64,000 nucleotides of DNA from Keithomyces neogunnii (lineage: Eukaryota > Ascomycota > Sordariomycetes > Hypocreales > Clavicipitaceae), in the NCBI GenBank assembly GCA_020975405.1, contig JAIOWQ010000001.1, forward strand, positions 2,480,001 through 2,544,000. Reading direction: 5' to 3'. The notes below the pieces were generated by a model. The model saw only the letters and a program-made list of their open reading frames with translations, was not told the origin of the DNA and searched no databases. Numbering within the stretch: position 1 is the first letter of the stretch; each line of letters opens with the position of its first letter. Position numbers and translations under genes: made by a program. This document shows positions 11,396 to 24,446 of this stretch, one piece after another.

Positions 11396-14103
11396 ATGAC
11401 AGAGCCTGAAGCCGAGCTTCAGGCCAGTGCCAACTTGTCCCCTGTGTCACCATCGCCCGTCCACACCGCAGCACCGCTCGTTGTCCCGGCACTTCAAGAC
11501 ACCGTCGATACCATCGACGCCATGGTCGCTGCTGCAGCTGCCGAGGCTGGTGCCGCTGAGGCCCATATCGACACACCTGCTGTCGAGACCCTTGTCGACC
11601 CGGCCCTCGCTGATCCCACTGACCACGACGATGTCGTAGATGACGACAGTCTCAACGACCCTTACGGCGAGGACACTGAGCCAGCCCAACCGACAAATGC
11701 CCAGCCTCAGCCAGAGCTCTCAGATGCCAACGACGACTACGCCAAGACGTTTGACTCGCCCATCGAACCGGAGGGGAGGGATGAGCAGGATATTGAACAC
11801 CATGTATCGTCGTCAAATCCGCAAGAATCCAATCCAGTTTCCATTGCATCCGAGCAGTTGACCGTCAGTCATACTTCAGAACATAGCCCTGATGCTGTCC
11901 TTGACCCATCTACAACGACCTCCACACTCCCTACTTCCAACGGCCATCAAAATGCCCAGCCCGAACCATCTGCCGGCCCAGTTACCCCAACATTAGCAGC
12001 TCATTCAGAGGATAGCCAGCAGAGCCAAGACCAAGGAGCCCACCCTCAGCCCCAAGACGGTCTAAATTCCGCCGTTATGGAGTCGCAACGTTCTTCGTCG
12101 CTTGATATCCAGAAACTTGTGGCCGATTTAACTGCCCAGCCTGCTGAACCCAATGCAGACTCTGATCCATCCGTTGTCTCGCCGACACAGGCTGAACCGC
12201 CCTCGGGTTCTACATCTCTGTCGTCCTCGACTGCATTGCCATCTACGTCTTCCTTGCCCCCAAGGCCTCCCCAGCCACACTCCGCCTCTTCAATACATGC
12301 CTCGCAGCATCATCCCGCTGGAGCTAGCTCTAGTGCGACCACGGCTGCCGCTGCTCAGCCAAATGCTGCACAGACTTCAGCATATCACATCGGCAGTGCT
12401 CCAGGATCCTCCGCTGACCCCGTTGGCAACCTTCCCCCTCCCTCAGCCACCGGCCCGAATGCCCCACCGTACTCGACCCAGGCGGCACCCGGGTACTCCG
12501 CCGATCAGGGTCGTGATGTAGAGTACCAGCTCCAATGGGACCAATTCATGTCTGACGAAAGGCAATACATGTCAGAGGCCAAGTGGGATCGATTTCCTGA
12601 TGGATCCCGCATCTTTATTGGTACGAGATATACCCCCTCCCCCATCCTCAATTCGTCACCTGAATGTTACTGACCATTTTGATGTTCCGCAATAGGCAAT
12701 TTGTCAAGTGACAAGGTTTCTAAGCGCGATGTTTTTGACTTGTTCCATAGATATGGTAGGCTTGCACAAATTTCGCTCAAGTCGGCATACGGCTTCGTGC
12801 AGTACCACACCATTGAAGAAGGTCGAAGGGCCATGGACAATCTGCAGGGTATTGAGGTCAAGGGTCGCCGCATTCGTAAGTCAAGGGGCTTCTTCGAATC
12901 TCAGGCGGTAGAAAGAGTTGCAGTACTAATGGAATGCCAGATTTGGAAATATCTCGCGTACAAGATAAGTCAAAGAAGGAACGCAATAGGAGCCCAGACC
13001 GAGGGCGTGGGCGTGAGAACGGACGGAGAGGCGATAAGCACAGTCGTGATGATTATCGCCCAGGTAGAAATGTCTCGCCACGCCGCAGCGACCATCATTC
13101 TCGTGATAACGGCTCTGGGGGCAGGGACCGGGGTTACAGCGACTCTGGTCGTGGTGGGCGAGGAAGGTCCCGATCTCCTGATTACGGACGAAATGAGCGT
13201 GAATCGTACCGCAGACGAAGCCCAAGCCCACATGGACGGTCTCGTAATGAAGCAGAACTTGACATTCCACGGCGATACGGTGCCGATGTGCCAGATGTGC
13301 AAATCATCTTGCAGCCCGACGTCAATCGCGATTTTGTAAATTGGGTCGAAGGAGCCTTCAAGGCCAAAGGGCTGACAACGCAGGTTATGTATCTGCATCC
13401 TCGGTTCCCCAAGGATCAAGTCATCCAACGGCAAGCAGCTGAAGGTGTTCACGGCGTAGTTGACTTGGATCTCCGTGCTCAGAGCCTTGGCAAAGTCCCT
13501 GTGCAAGCCTTCGACCGCTTTGCCGGCAACAACAATGTTCGCTTCGATCAATACCTGGACCTGGACCCTGGAACTGCTGCAGAAGTGATTTTGCGTGCCA
13601 AGGCTACTAACGTAGCCGCGAACTATAGTCAGAGCTATGGTGGAAATGGAGCGCACCAGAATCCATACGTCCAGCAGCATCAGCAAACTGGCTATGGTGG
13701 TGGCCAACAGCCGCCTGCATATGCGGCGCACCCACGCCAGCCACAGTCAACACCTGCCGCCGATTTGGCCAGTCTCATGGGACAGGTTGATAATGCAACG
13801 CTACAGCGGCTGCTGACGACGATTCAAGGTCAGGGGGCTGCGATTCCGGCTGCAGGAGGTTATCCTCATGCCGCGGCCGGCGGGGTTCAGGCATCCCCCA
13901 ATCCTCAGGTTGATATTCAGGCAATATTGGGGAATTTGGGAGGCACCGGCTCCCACCAGCATGCACCTCCGCAAGCGCCCTACGGCGCTCCCTACGGAGG
14001 TCAACAAGCAAATCCGGGCGGTAATCAAGCTGCCGGTGCCAATGGTGACGCTGCCAGCCAGGTGCAAAATATTATGGCTCAGCTTGCCCGCTATAGACAG
14101 TGA
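11396..14103 (+). CDS. Nab3-like nuclear RNA-binding protein (RRM)
   Basis: In yeast Nab3 works with Nrd1 and Sen1 to terminate transcription of short noncoding RNAs. Exons are 11396-12620, 12696-12875 and 12941-14103 (855 residues). Residues 1-400 are low-complexity and acidic, rich in Pro, Ser, Ala and Asp. The RRM begins near residue 404: RIFIGNLSSDKVSKRDVF is RNP2, and YGFVQYHTIEEGRRAMDNL is the RNP1 region. It is followed by an Arg/Ser/Gly-rich block and then a conserved globular block (VQIILQPDVNRDFVNWVEGAF to DLDLRAQSLGKVPVQAFDRF), typical of filamentous-fungal Nab3 proteins. The C-terminus is rich in Gln, Gly and Ala. Both introns split codons cleanly (IFIG|NLSS and GRRI|HLEIS). The Nab3 assignment rests on domain order and on the downstream globular block, not on a search. 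Confidence 0.85.
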
Positions 14104-14501
14104 TTTCTATATTATCTTCGTCGGTGGTTTCGGTAGTGTTTAGAATGCATGGCGCAGGATGGAGTGCTCGTTGCTTCTGTTGGGCCCAAGGACCTGAGGC
14201 GCTTGTAATTAGATGGTCAACAGGATGAATGATGTCTTGAAATTTGACAAGGGAGGCTTGCAGTGGCAGACTCTCACACGGTGCCCATGAAATGATGCGA
14301 ATATTGGGGGTGGTGAGAACAGGTGCTGGGGTCTGTGCTGCTGGCAAACCTTTGTCACAAAAAGCAAGCCATCCATCACAAGCTGACAATTAGTACGGCA
14401 CCCGCCGCAGACTCTTTTTCTTATAGGAAATGCTGTCTAAATTTCCATGTGCTGGCCAGTAGTCAAAACACGCCGGCGAGTTTTGGGGAACAGGAGATTC
14501 G
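14104..14501. other. Convergent intergenic region (NAB3-like / ferric reductase)
   Basis: Short region of 398 bp with the 3' ends of two converging genes. Nothing else recognisable. Confidence 0.6.
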
Positions 14502-16308
14502 TCACCAACCAAAAGTCTCGCTATGCCACCAAACTCTTCGACCCTTCATGACATGCGGTCTCACCCTTTGCTGGACTTCTCTAGTCATTTCCACAGGGCC
14601 GCAAACTATGACTGCCACTGAATCGTCCAGGCTCCCCCGAAACATGTCATCCACGATCTTTTCAATATTCGGCCGCTTCATGTTATGGTTTGCCGTCAAT
14701 CGACCACTGGTCCTGCGCAAAGTGGCCAGTTCAATAGCGCCCCCTGTTGCGTTGTCGCTTTCATCCCCTACGCCCATGTTTCCCGTCAGAAAAAGCTCAA
14801 CGTTGGGATCCTCAAGAATGCCCTTCCCTACACTTTTGTTTGATACCGCCCACGTGGCGTCACCAGCACCACGGATGGCCCATATGAGCTGGAGCTTGAC
14901 GAAAGCCAACTCGTTCTTCAAGGCTAGGTAGATGGGCAGGGTGAAGGTTGCGCCAACTCCGCCACACACAAGGAGAATCTTGTTGGCTCTCCAGCTGAGA
15001 AGGTCGCCGTATCGTGTGCTCATGACGCCGTACGGGCCCTCGATGCCCAAAGTTACCTTGTGGGAATCCGCGGGTGATGTGGGATCGGCGGATGAGTAGG
15101 CTGAGAGAACGTTGGTCATGGGTCCGTTTCTGACGCGAGCGATGAAGCTAATCGTGCCTTCTTCGTCGTCTACTGCGGCGACGGTGAAAGGGTTGTAGAG
15201 GTAATCGAAAATGCCCGAGTTGGATGCCGGAACGGCTGGCGTACGAGCTTGTGGTGGAACGCTCAAATACATGTGTGATCCCGGAGTGTCTCGGAAGGAC
15301 GCCAATTTTTGCAAGGGCACCGTAGACGTGACTTTGACGAGGGTTGTTCCAGGGATGGCTTCAATTGTCGACGGTGTGTTGATTGTGGTGATTCGTCGCA
15401 TGGCCAAGTCGAGGACAAAGATGGCCAAGGCCTCCACAATGTAGAATCTGGCGGATGAGGCATGGAAGAAGAGTAAGAAGGGCACCAACAGCGCCACAGC
15501 AAGATGCGTGATGAAGAAAAGTCTGTACGAATACTTCCTCGCCTTGTGCATCGCAGTACCTGCAATACCATGAAATCCAAGCGAAGCGAGAACACCACAG
15601 AAGACGACGGAGTCGAATATGCGCTTAAGCCATATACCCGCTACAATGAAGTAGAAGTTGTAGAACAGCAAGTGCAGCCAGAGAAAGCCGTAAATGATAC
15701 GCCCTAGAACCCTATGGTAGCGGTTGATGTGTTCATGGGATGAGCCAAAGGTCCACGCAATGGGGTTCAAGGGTTTGAGGGCCAGCAGGTATTGGATGGG
15801 CAATTGGGAGACGGCAATAGCACCGAAACGCTTGGTGAGATGGAAGTAGTCTGCGCTCTGTCAGTACTGTAATGACGGCCATGACTCCGGGGTATGTGCT
15901 GGATTCCTCACCCTTGCCCGTGCCTTTGACACAGAGGACCAGCAACCAAGTCGTCCAGATGGTCCCCAGAATCCATTGATCCCTCTGTCCCCAATGAGAG
16001 CCGGCAAAGAAGACGTCATCACCCAACCACCACGCCAATTTGCGCCAGCGAGCAGCGAGCCTCCCAGGTGAGCTCTGCAGTTGGGCCTTGACGGTAGGTG
16101 ACCTCGGAACAGCAGCGTATCGACCCTGCTCACCCGACGAGCCAGACTTGAGCTGCGCCGCGACACGTCGCAACAGGCGATGAATGAGGAAAAGCAGCAC
16201 TGGCGCAAGGGCTGAATAGTGCGCAATGCAAGCGTACAAGTCGAGCGATTGACGGCGGAGCAGCTTCTCCTCGTGGTTGAGAGGCTGAAAGTCGTAAGGC
16301 CAGGCCAT
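14502..16308 (-). CDS. Ferric reductase-like transmembrane oxidoreductase
   Basis: FRE/NOX-type flavocytochrome that passes electrons from NADPH through FAD and haem, usually to reduce Fe(III) or Cu(II) at a membrane. Exons on the minus strand are 16308-15912 and 15850-14502 (581 residues). The 61-bp intron joins VKGTGK to DYFHLTKRFGAIAVSQ. The start MAWPYDFQPLNHEEKLLRRQ is typical of this family. The haem-binding bundle holds HEHINRYHRVLG, WLHLLFY and FFITHLAVA (conserved His pairs, about residues 170-260). The FAD site appears as NPFTV in place of the commoner HPFT, and the NADPH site as CGGVGATFTLPIY. The C-terminus (VIVCGP and the final FGW region) completes the NAD-binding fold. It may be a plasma-membrane or vacuolar isoform, which I cannot tell. 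There is no adjacent multicopper oxidase or permease, so it is not a reductive iron-uptake cluster. Confidence 0.9.
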
Positions 16309-17895
16309 TGTTGCCAATTGTTGGCAATTGTTACACCAAGAAGACTTGGAGCCTGAATTCGCTCTTAGTCCACGCCAACCGGATGAGGAGAGTAGGTGCG
16401 TCAATCTTTTCAAGCTGATGGGGACCTCGGATGGCGGACAAGCATCTCGCATCAACAAGGTGGTTGTTGCCGTGCAATTGCTCAGGAACAGGAACTAGGC
16501 CAGGTGGGGCTTCCTTGGGGATTGCGTGAGCTTGAGAGTGATGAGCGCCGTTTCACGTGGCGTTTATCGGGGGAAAGGAAAGGCGACTGGAGCGACTTGG
16601 CCGGTATTACCACCCTGCCAGCAAGCACGAAACCACCTCGGCGCGCACTTGATGCATGAAGTGTTGCAATAATCCATCACGGCGCATCAGAGACTAGGGC
16701 CATTCGTCACGTTTTCTGGGTGTTACGCCAATAAATGTGAAAGTCCGGAATGCAATCGGCGGCAGCTACTTCGCTTGGCTTGTTGGCGAGGTTTGGGCAA
16801 TGGTTCTTCATTGACAATTGTTCGGGGATGGGCATAAATTGGTGCCAACCACATGGTGCATATGCCGGGTTTGGTTGTTGGTGTAGTAATGGAATCTCCA
16901 AGTCCGGAAAACAACGTCGCTGTCAAAGAAGGAAAGGAGCGCAAATCTGCCTTCTTTTCGCACCAATTCCTCCTGCCTTGTACCCTCCATCCGTCAGCGT
17001 TGTATATGCATTTGTCCCAATTAGTTGGCTCCAGGACTGTCAGTGCCCAAGTGCCCAAGGGTTACGCTTCCATACAAGCAAATGCACACCCATTTTTTAT
17101 GCTGGCATCCACAAAAGCTAACCAAGGGACGTGGGAGCAACCCAGCACGGATAAAGTTCAAGCCCGCTTGTTGTGGATCACCAGGTCAATTGAGCAGGTG
17201 GCCATGCTAGAGTCACCATCGGCCTTGGAGCTGGACGCGTCATGTCAAGAGGAGCTCGTCGTGGATATAGCGCTTATTATGGACTCCGGGTCGTCGGCGT
17301 TGGTGGCTAAACTTTTCGGCTTCTGAGCTTCCAAACATCAGCAAACCACAAGACACCTGGATGGGCAACGCTCCAAAGTAGATGGAATGCAGTATCCTGT
17401 ACTCTAACCCCTGTTAAAAAATTAAAAAATTAAAAAAAAAAACCCCCCAATGCAAATATTTCAGAGAATTCTTCAGAGAGCTTCAGAGAAATGCCCTTCG
17501 CCTCAGTCTCAGCAATACCAGCATGGACGCAGCGTAGTTCGGCCCAGCTCCAACCTTTGAGCTTCCTCTGGACCCGTCGGGGGTGGGAAGCCGGAAGGAG
17601 GGGTCCTTGGCTGGCTGCACCTCCCTCGCAACATCCCAAAGGACCCCGCAACCATCAACCAGCCCCGATCTCGCCCCGCCAGTTTTTTTTTCTGCAAATG
17701 GATTTGATTGATTTGATTGCACCATTTGCTGCTTGTGCCCTTCCCAAGCCACGTCTCCAAAAGTTTTTTCCCATTTCCCTCTCCTTCCCTTCCACACCTC
17801 TCTTCTCCAGACTTGTAATATTCTAGTCCATCTGCCTCCGTCTCAACATTCACCCTCTGTTTCATTGGTACCCGTCTCTCTTCACCGCAATCACA
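16309..17895. other. Divergent promoter region (ferric reductase / SHMT)
   Basis: A 1.6-kb region between divergent genes. A GATAA core on the minus strand (16564-16568) is compatible with a GATA-factor site near the ferric reductase, but a single core is weak evidence. A/T homopolymers lie at 17416-17441. The C/T-rich stretch at about 17740-17890 looks like the SHMT leader. A 157-codon open frame at 16853-17326 has no recognisable family. Confidence 0.5.
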
Positions 17896-19622
17896 ATGTC
17901 TTCCGACTACGCCCTGTCCGCATCCCACAAGGAGGTTTGTCTTGTTGCCCCGCCATGACCAGAGACGAGGGAATGACTCAGTTGAGGAGCTCATTGAGCT
18001 AACCATTGCTGCTTTCTAGATGCTCGAGAAGTCTCTTCTCGACTCTGACCCTGAGGTCGCCTCCATCATGGTACGTTTTGCCAATCTTTGACGGGCTTCC
18101 CACGGGCTCCTCACGGGCTCCCCGAAAGCCGCCGCACATGCTCGGCTTCGCGCAGTCAGTCGTGCTGATCCCCCACCACAGAAGGACGAGATCCAGCGTC
18201 AGAGGGAGTCCATTGTTCTCATCGCCTCGGAGAACATCACCTCCCGAGCCGTTTTCGATGCGCTCGGCTCCCCCATGTCCAACAAATACTCTGAGGGTTA
18301 CCCTGGTGCTCGTTACTACGGTGGCAACCAGCACATTGACCAGATCGAGCTGCTCTGCCAGAAGCGAGCTCTAGAGGCCTTCCACCTCGACTCTGAGAAA
18401 TGGGGTGTCAATGTCCAGTGCTTGTCTGGCAGCCCTGCCAACCTGCAGGTTTACCAAGCCATCATGCCTCCCCATGGTCGTCTCATGGGTCTTGACCTTC
18501 CCCATGGTGGCCATCTCTCCCACGGATACCAGACTCCTCAGCGAAAGTATGCCTATTCCGCTCCTCTTTCCTATTCACAGACGCTTCATATCCGAATGAA
18601 CCACCCTTTTCTAACCCCATACCCTTCGCAGGATCTCTGCTGTCTCTACTTACTTCGAGACCATGCCCTACCGAGTTGACCTTGACACTGGCATCATCGA
18701 CTACGACACCCTCGCCAAGAACGCCATCCTGTACCGCCCCAAAGTCCTGGTTGCCGGTACCTCTGCTTACTGCCGTCTGATAGACTACAAGCGCATGCGC
18801 GAGATTGCCGACTCTGTCGGCGCTTACCTTGTTGTCGATATGGCTCACATTTCTGGCCTTATCGCTGCTGAGGTTATCCCTACTCCCTTCCAGTACGCTG
18901 ATATTGTCACCACCACCACCCACAAGTCCCTACGTGGCCCCCGTGGCGCCATGATCTTCTTCCGCAAGGGCGTTCGCTCTGTCGATGCCAAGACCGGCAA
19001 GGAGACCCTCTATGACCTTGAGGGCCCCATCAACTTCTCCGTCTTCCCCGGCCACCAGGGTGGACCTCACAACCACACCATCACTGCTCTTGCTGTTGCC
19101 CTTAAGCAGGCTCAGACTCCCGAGTTCAAGGCCTACCAGGAGAAGGTTGTCTCCAATGCCAAGACCCTGGAGAACACCTTCAAGTCCCTCGGCCACAAGC
19201 TTGTTTCTGATGGCACCGACAGCCACATGGTTCTTCTTGACCTCCGTCAGTTCAGCTTGGATGGCGCTCGCGTTGAGGCTGTTCTTGAGCAGATCAACAT
19301 TGCTTGCAACAAGAACTCCATTCCCGGAGACAAGAGTGCTCTCACTCCTTGCGGTATCCGTATCGGTACTCCTGCCATGACCAGCCGTGGCTTCGGCGAG
19401 AAGGACTTTGAGCGTGTTGCCAAGTATATTGATGAGACCATCAAGATCTGCAAGGACGTCCAGGCCGCTCTCCCCAAGGAGGCCAACAAGCTCAAGGACT
19501 TCAAGGTCAAGGTTGCCAGCGGTGAGGTCCCTCGCATTACCGAGCTCCGAAAGGAAATCTCTGCTTGGACCAGCGCCTTCCCCCTCCCTGTTGAGGGCTG
19601 GCGTCTGGACGCTGGCATCTAA
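17896..19622 (+). CDS. Serine hydroxymethyltransferase, cytosolic form
   Basis: PLP enzyme that interconverts serine plus tetrahydrofolate with glycine plus 5,10-methylene-tetrahydrofolate, feeding one-carbon metabolism. Exons are 17896-17934, 18020-18070, 18182-18546 and 18632-19622 (481 residues). Introns are 85, 111 and 85 bp, and the first coding exons are very short (13 and 17 codons). Landmarks are LIASENITS near residue 43, NKYSEGYPGARYYGGN at 64-79, the DMAHISGL motif, and TTTTHKSLRGPRG with the PLP lysine at 250. The N-terminus (MSSDYALSASHKE) has no mitochondrial presequence, and the length matches cytosolic fungal SHMT. Third positions favour C strongly, consistent with high expression. 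The model is well supported because every join restores conserved sequence. Confidence 0.97.
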
Positions 19623-20886
19623 ATTGTCGGCGCACCTTGGCGGGCATGGGAAAGAAGGCGATGGGATTATGATGGCATGAAAAAGGTATGGAGTACAGCT
19701 CCACATCCAGGAATTTAACATGGGATGAGGCCAAAAAGGCGAATGTTCAACAACTTGCATTTAACGGGCTGGCGCAATTGATGTTTTCACTTTTTTCTTT
19801 TCTTTTTAAGTTGGCTCAATTTTTTCTCTTTTGTGGTCGATTTATTCTGGAATATGTTTGGGGGGGGGGGGGGCCTTGGAGTTGTCGGAGACAACTGGAA
19901 TCAACTTGCAAACCCCGAAATGGACTTTTATATACACTTGCACACAGGCGCTCAACGCTCCGAAATACACAAAGGCAGTTAAGATGTAGTTAAGTAGGGC
20001 CAAAATTCTTTGAAACTCCCACATGGCGTTGCTCTCATGACATGCACGCCTAGCTCTAGGCCCGTTCACTCATGTTACTGTAGGTGCACCAACTTTCTTT
20101 CCATGGAATTAATCATCTGTTCATTGCTAATCGCCTATTCACCAACGTGTATAAAGTCAACTGATGCACCCTGTATACTATCAAAAAAGCACATACTAAC
20201 CACTGAGCGCCAAGCAAGTGTATGACTATTCAGTCTCCCAAACCAATCCCAGCCTCATTAAGCCAAGTCAAGTCAACCTCATCCCTGAAGCTTGCTAATT
20301 CTCGCTCATGTATCAAACAAACACAACAAATCCTTTCTTGCTTGCTTGCCTGCGGTACCTGTTCTTGCTAGAAATAATGCATTTTTCTCTCAAGCACAAG
20401 AGAGGTATCTGTCCAAGCCGTGATTCTATCGAACAGTATCGAACAGTGCAATATGAAGAAGTCGGGGTGCTCATGCAAGGCTGCCCAAAGCAGAAGCAAA
20501 GACACGTTGCGGATTGCGCAATGTCAACCGCAATCGTTTCCTGACAAATAAAAACGCAAAGGAAATATCTCGAAATACACTAGTAGCACAAAATGCTCAC
20601 CCCTCCCCCCCTTTTTTTTCCATTGAAAATTCTCTCATGGCCCCCTGGGTTGATATTTGCTTCCCACTCATTAATAAAACTCGCCTCGCATCTCGACGCG
20701 TTCAACCCAAACACAGTATCAAGAGGCCAACTGGGGTGGTCGGTTTGCTGGGGCATCTTCGAACGCACAACGGCGCGGTCGCTATGTCGTGTTGGAACGT
20801 TGGAAGAAATAGCCGCAAGCTTTTATATAAAAAATGCACATGTATATACAATGTCTTAAATGGTGGCGTGTATGTGTATGCCAAGC
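19623..20886. other. Convergent intergenic region (SHMT / SPT7)
   Basis: A 1.26-kb region with 3' untranslated sequence. A run of 14 G lies at 19860-19873, preceded by T-rich DNA. No supported gene. Confidence 0.6.
19860..19873. repeat. Poly-G tract (14 G)
   Basis: An uninterrupted G run in the 3' flank of the SHMT gene. Length may be affected by sequencing slippage. Confidence 0.85.
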
Positions 20887-23800
20887 CTACTGGACGATGC
20901 TCTCTGGGCTCATCATTGTAATGTTGTCATCTTTTTCGGTCTGGCTTGTGCCAGTTTGGCTCTGCATGCTGTCGGTTCTCTCCATGCTGGCAGTAAGCGC
21001 CAGAAGAGCTGGGTTGGGAGGAGGAACTGGAGTAACGGTGATCGTCTTCTTCTTGGCCGGGGTTGTATTGGTTGAGCCTGGTCCAGGGTTGCCTTTCTCG
21101 GGAGATGCGTTGGCCTTGGCCTCTGCTGCCGCTGCCGCCAGCTCCATCTTCTTCTTCTTCTTTGCCAGAGCCAGCTGTTCCCGCGGTGGGCGTTTCTGCG
21201 CGGATATAATTTTGCCACTTGCTCCAAGGCGGGGGCGGGGCTTTCGTTGCTTGACGGGCAAGTCTTCATCCTCGACCAGTGGTTGATCGCCGTTGGCATG
21301 CAGCTTGGCGAGGAAGAAGTTCTTGACCAGGCCTATTTCTTCTTGAATACCCTCGTTCGTGACTGGCTCCGAAGGTGGCAAGGCGTCGAACATATCTGCG
21401 GATGCTTCTCCCGCTGTCTGTGTCTGCATTTGGTACTGGCTGCGGACCCTGCTGTGGAGCAGGTGGAAGGGAACGGAGAAGGAATCAAGCCCCATTTCCT
21501 TGTCCAGCCCAAGAGCCTTGAAGCCAAAGAAGTCCTCTCCGAGATCGTCGGCAAAGTCGCCACTCATAAACTGGTCACTGCCGTCCTTGAAAGCACCAAC
21601 GCCATCAACCCCAGCATCTTGCGAGAGGGCCGGTCGGAGAAGATCTGTCAGGTGTAGCTTCATGCGCTCATGGAGTACGCTTAACCTCGAGCCCAACCTG
21701 TCAACTTCGTCCTTGGAGTAAGCTTCGAGTGATGCAACATCGTGGCCGTTTTCTTCAAGCGTGTGGAGAACAACTTCTTCAGGAGTAAATCGAGGCTGCG
21801 TTCGCGGCCCTTCCGGGGTCCGTATTGAGGTCTTGTCAGCTTCGCAGTAGATCTTAAATGTCTTGACCAGCTTCTGAAAATAATCGGCAGCAATCCCTGT
21901 CAAGGTATCAACGGCGGATGGCTGTAATTCCTCAAATCCGGTATGGTAGAGAATCTTGGCGACAGACCGCTTGAGGGCATTTTGGCATGTTTCCGACGCC
22001 ATTACAGGCCCATCGTCGGAAATGAAGTGTGGCTCAATGTCCTGCTCAACAAAATTCTCCGTGTTGGATTTGGGAAACTGATTGCTGTACACTTGTGACT
22101 GAACCTGCATTTGCTTTATGACGGAGATCTTAGTTGCAAGTTTTCTTGTCTCTTGGATCTGGTGGATGTTCTCATCCATCTTCTTCGTCAACCGGCTCTT
22201 TGGTGCGACAAATGACCCGGGAGGGACCAGTCTAAGGAAAGCCTCGTGCTGGTTCATCACCTGTCCCTCGCCATCTTCAACCCATTGGAGGCTGGGATAA
22301 ATATCGGGAACGCTGGTCAACGAGTTGTAGTAGTCAGGCATGACCTGCTCCGTTTCTTCATCAATGCCTTCCGCCAGTGTTTCTGGTTGCTTGCTCGCAG
22401 AGGCATCCTTGCCCGTACCGGTAGCACTGCCGAGGTGTGGATGGGCAGCGATGCCCATGGCTTCAGCTTCCCTTTGATGCTTCAAAAACCACCGCATCCC
22501 GGTTCGGGTTCTCAGAAGCGCAGGCGCTTCCACATTCAAGGTGTTCTCTTTGAACAGAACGTGTCGTTCCTTGGCAGCCAAAGCTCGATCTTTCTTGGTT
22601 GTCTGTTTCCAATGTTTGTATTCTTCGTCCTCGTAAGCCTGTTCGGCAGCTTCGCCAAATGCTTGATTCAGTGCCATGCTGCTAAGACTGGGCCCATCAA
22701 TGTCCATGGCGTCCACATTGCTCGCGATACCAGAGTGGCCGTTTAATGCGCCAGACGGTGTGATGGAACCTGCCACCGGGGGGGTCGAAAGCCCGTTGCT
22801 GCCGTCGACTTCAGATCCTTCCCTCCCAGCCTTCCCAAGCAGTCCGTTCAGCTGCAAAACTGGTTTTTGGTCGACAACAGGCGTGTCCTCCTTCAGATCG
22901 CTTGGGGCAGTGCGCGACTTGGTGCCTTTGGTCGTAGCCTTTCTTCCACGAGACGACATTATCGGCTCGTCGTCGGAATCGTCACCGCCGTCGTCTTCGC
23001 CTCCATTTTGCTTACGTCTCTCCTCGGCCTCAACTTCGGCCCGAGAGCGTATGGCCAAGTCTGGTATCAGCGGGATCAATTTCTCGGCTTCTTTTCGCAT
23101 TCCATTCGCCATTCTGCGTAGGGGGTTGTTCATATCTCGGTTGTATTTCAAGCAGTTGTCCCAGATCAGGTTAAGATCTGCAACAAAATCTGTTTTTGAC
23201 TTGTACGTTAAAGACTTGAGCTTCTTGGTCATTGTGCCAAGGTCCATGGGGTTTTTGATGACTGCAGCAGCGCGTTGATTGTTAGTAGATGATGCATGAC
23301 GCCATGCCAGGTATACACCTAGGAGCGAATGAAGAATCAAAACTCACAATTAGCATAATCGGGCGCTTCTCTCTTGTTGACTCGTGATAGAAATGGGGTA
23401 GAGTATTCCGTATGTGCTTTCAGCTCCGTCAAGACCTTCTCCAGAGCCTCGTATAATTCTTCCTGGTTGACATTTTCTTCGCTCGCCCATTTGCTTCTAT
23501 TTTTGCGAACTTCGTTCATCAGCAGTCTCAGCTCAGCATCCGAGGCTCGTACTTGATCACGTTTCATATCAATTCTGGCGATGAGGTGTTTTAACGTCAG
23601 ACTTGAAGCACCCAAGTTCGCACTACTCAGCGAGCCTTGATTATTGGCCTGTGTGCCGGCTGTCCCATTCGTCTGATTATTATCCATTTCAGCTTGAAGC
23701 TGCTTTTCGGAATCTTCCAATCTTTGTTGCTCAAGCATTGCTGTGCGGTCGTTTTCCAGTGTGTAGATGATGGTATGGAAGCTTCGCCGGGCAGCCTCCT

Positions 23801-24446
23801 CGGTAGCCAACCTAGCAGCTTCCAGCTTTCTGATTGTATCATCGTCGCTTCCGGCGCCTTTGAGTTTGTTTTGGGAGTCGTCTTGGCTGAACTTCGGCCT
23901 TTCTGCTGGTTTTCCTGGCGAGTTGACGGAATGAACTGGAGAGCTGCCAGACTTGGACGGGGATAAGAGGGAGTTGGCAGCTCCAGAGACGGCAGTGCCC
24001 TGTGCTTTGGACGAAGCAGGAGCAGGCGGTACGTCATCGACATATTCGTCGTCGTCGTCGTCGTCGTAGTCGTCTTCGTCAATGGCGCGTTTGACCTTTT
24101 TTAAAGGTGGTTCTTTGATGGGTTCGTGATCCGTAGTTGGAGGCAGAGTGACAGTTGGCGTAGAGGTGCGACGAGTCAGGGCAGCAATCGCGTCGCGATT
24201 ATAAGATCCGTCCTCGGCAAACAACAGAGCAACCTTTTCCTCCGTCTTACGATACAGGTCTGCAAAGAGAGCGCGACGGTTCTCTTCTTCGACATCGACT
24301 GGTGCCTCAGGCACCAAGCCTACAGTATTATCGACGGGGGTCTGCGTACGCGCCGTTCCATCATCAAGATGATTCAAAGACCTGCTGCTATTCGTATGGT
24401 GCAAGGCGGGGGGTGGCCAGGCTGGCTGGCCGTTGGAAATAGACAT
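20887..24446 (-). CDS. SPT7: SAGA complex subunit Spt7 (bromodomain + histone fold)
   Basis: Structural subunit of the SAGA histone acetyltransferase and coactivator complex in the nucleus. Exons on the minus strand are 24446-23348 and 23261-20887 (1157 residues). The 86-bp intron lies inside the bromodomain and joins REAPDYAN to FIKNPMDLGTMTKKLK. The bromodomain spans about residues 320-430, with NCLKYN near its end. An Asp-rich tract (about residues 130-140, encoded by a GTC/GAC-type triplet run at 24047-24069) precedes it. The histone-fold (Bromo_TP) segment is near residues 785-860 (CQNALKRSVAKILYHTGFEE). The C-terminal third is basic and rich in Lys and Ala. The combination of one bromodomain with one histone fold in a protein of this size is characteristic of Spt7. 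Confidence 0.92.

Noticed and set aside
14502..19622. Iron-uptake or secondary-metabolite cluster around the ferric reductase
   Set aside because: Neighbours are Nab3-like, SHMT and Spt7 genes. No oxidase, permease, siderophore or synthase gene is present.
18930..19760. 276-codon antisense open frame opposite the SHMT gene
   Set aside because: Explained by strong C-ending codon bias of the SHMT gene, which leaves the antisense frame free of stops.
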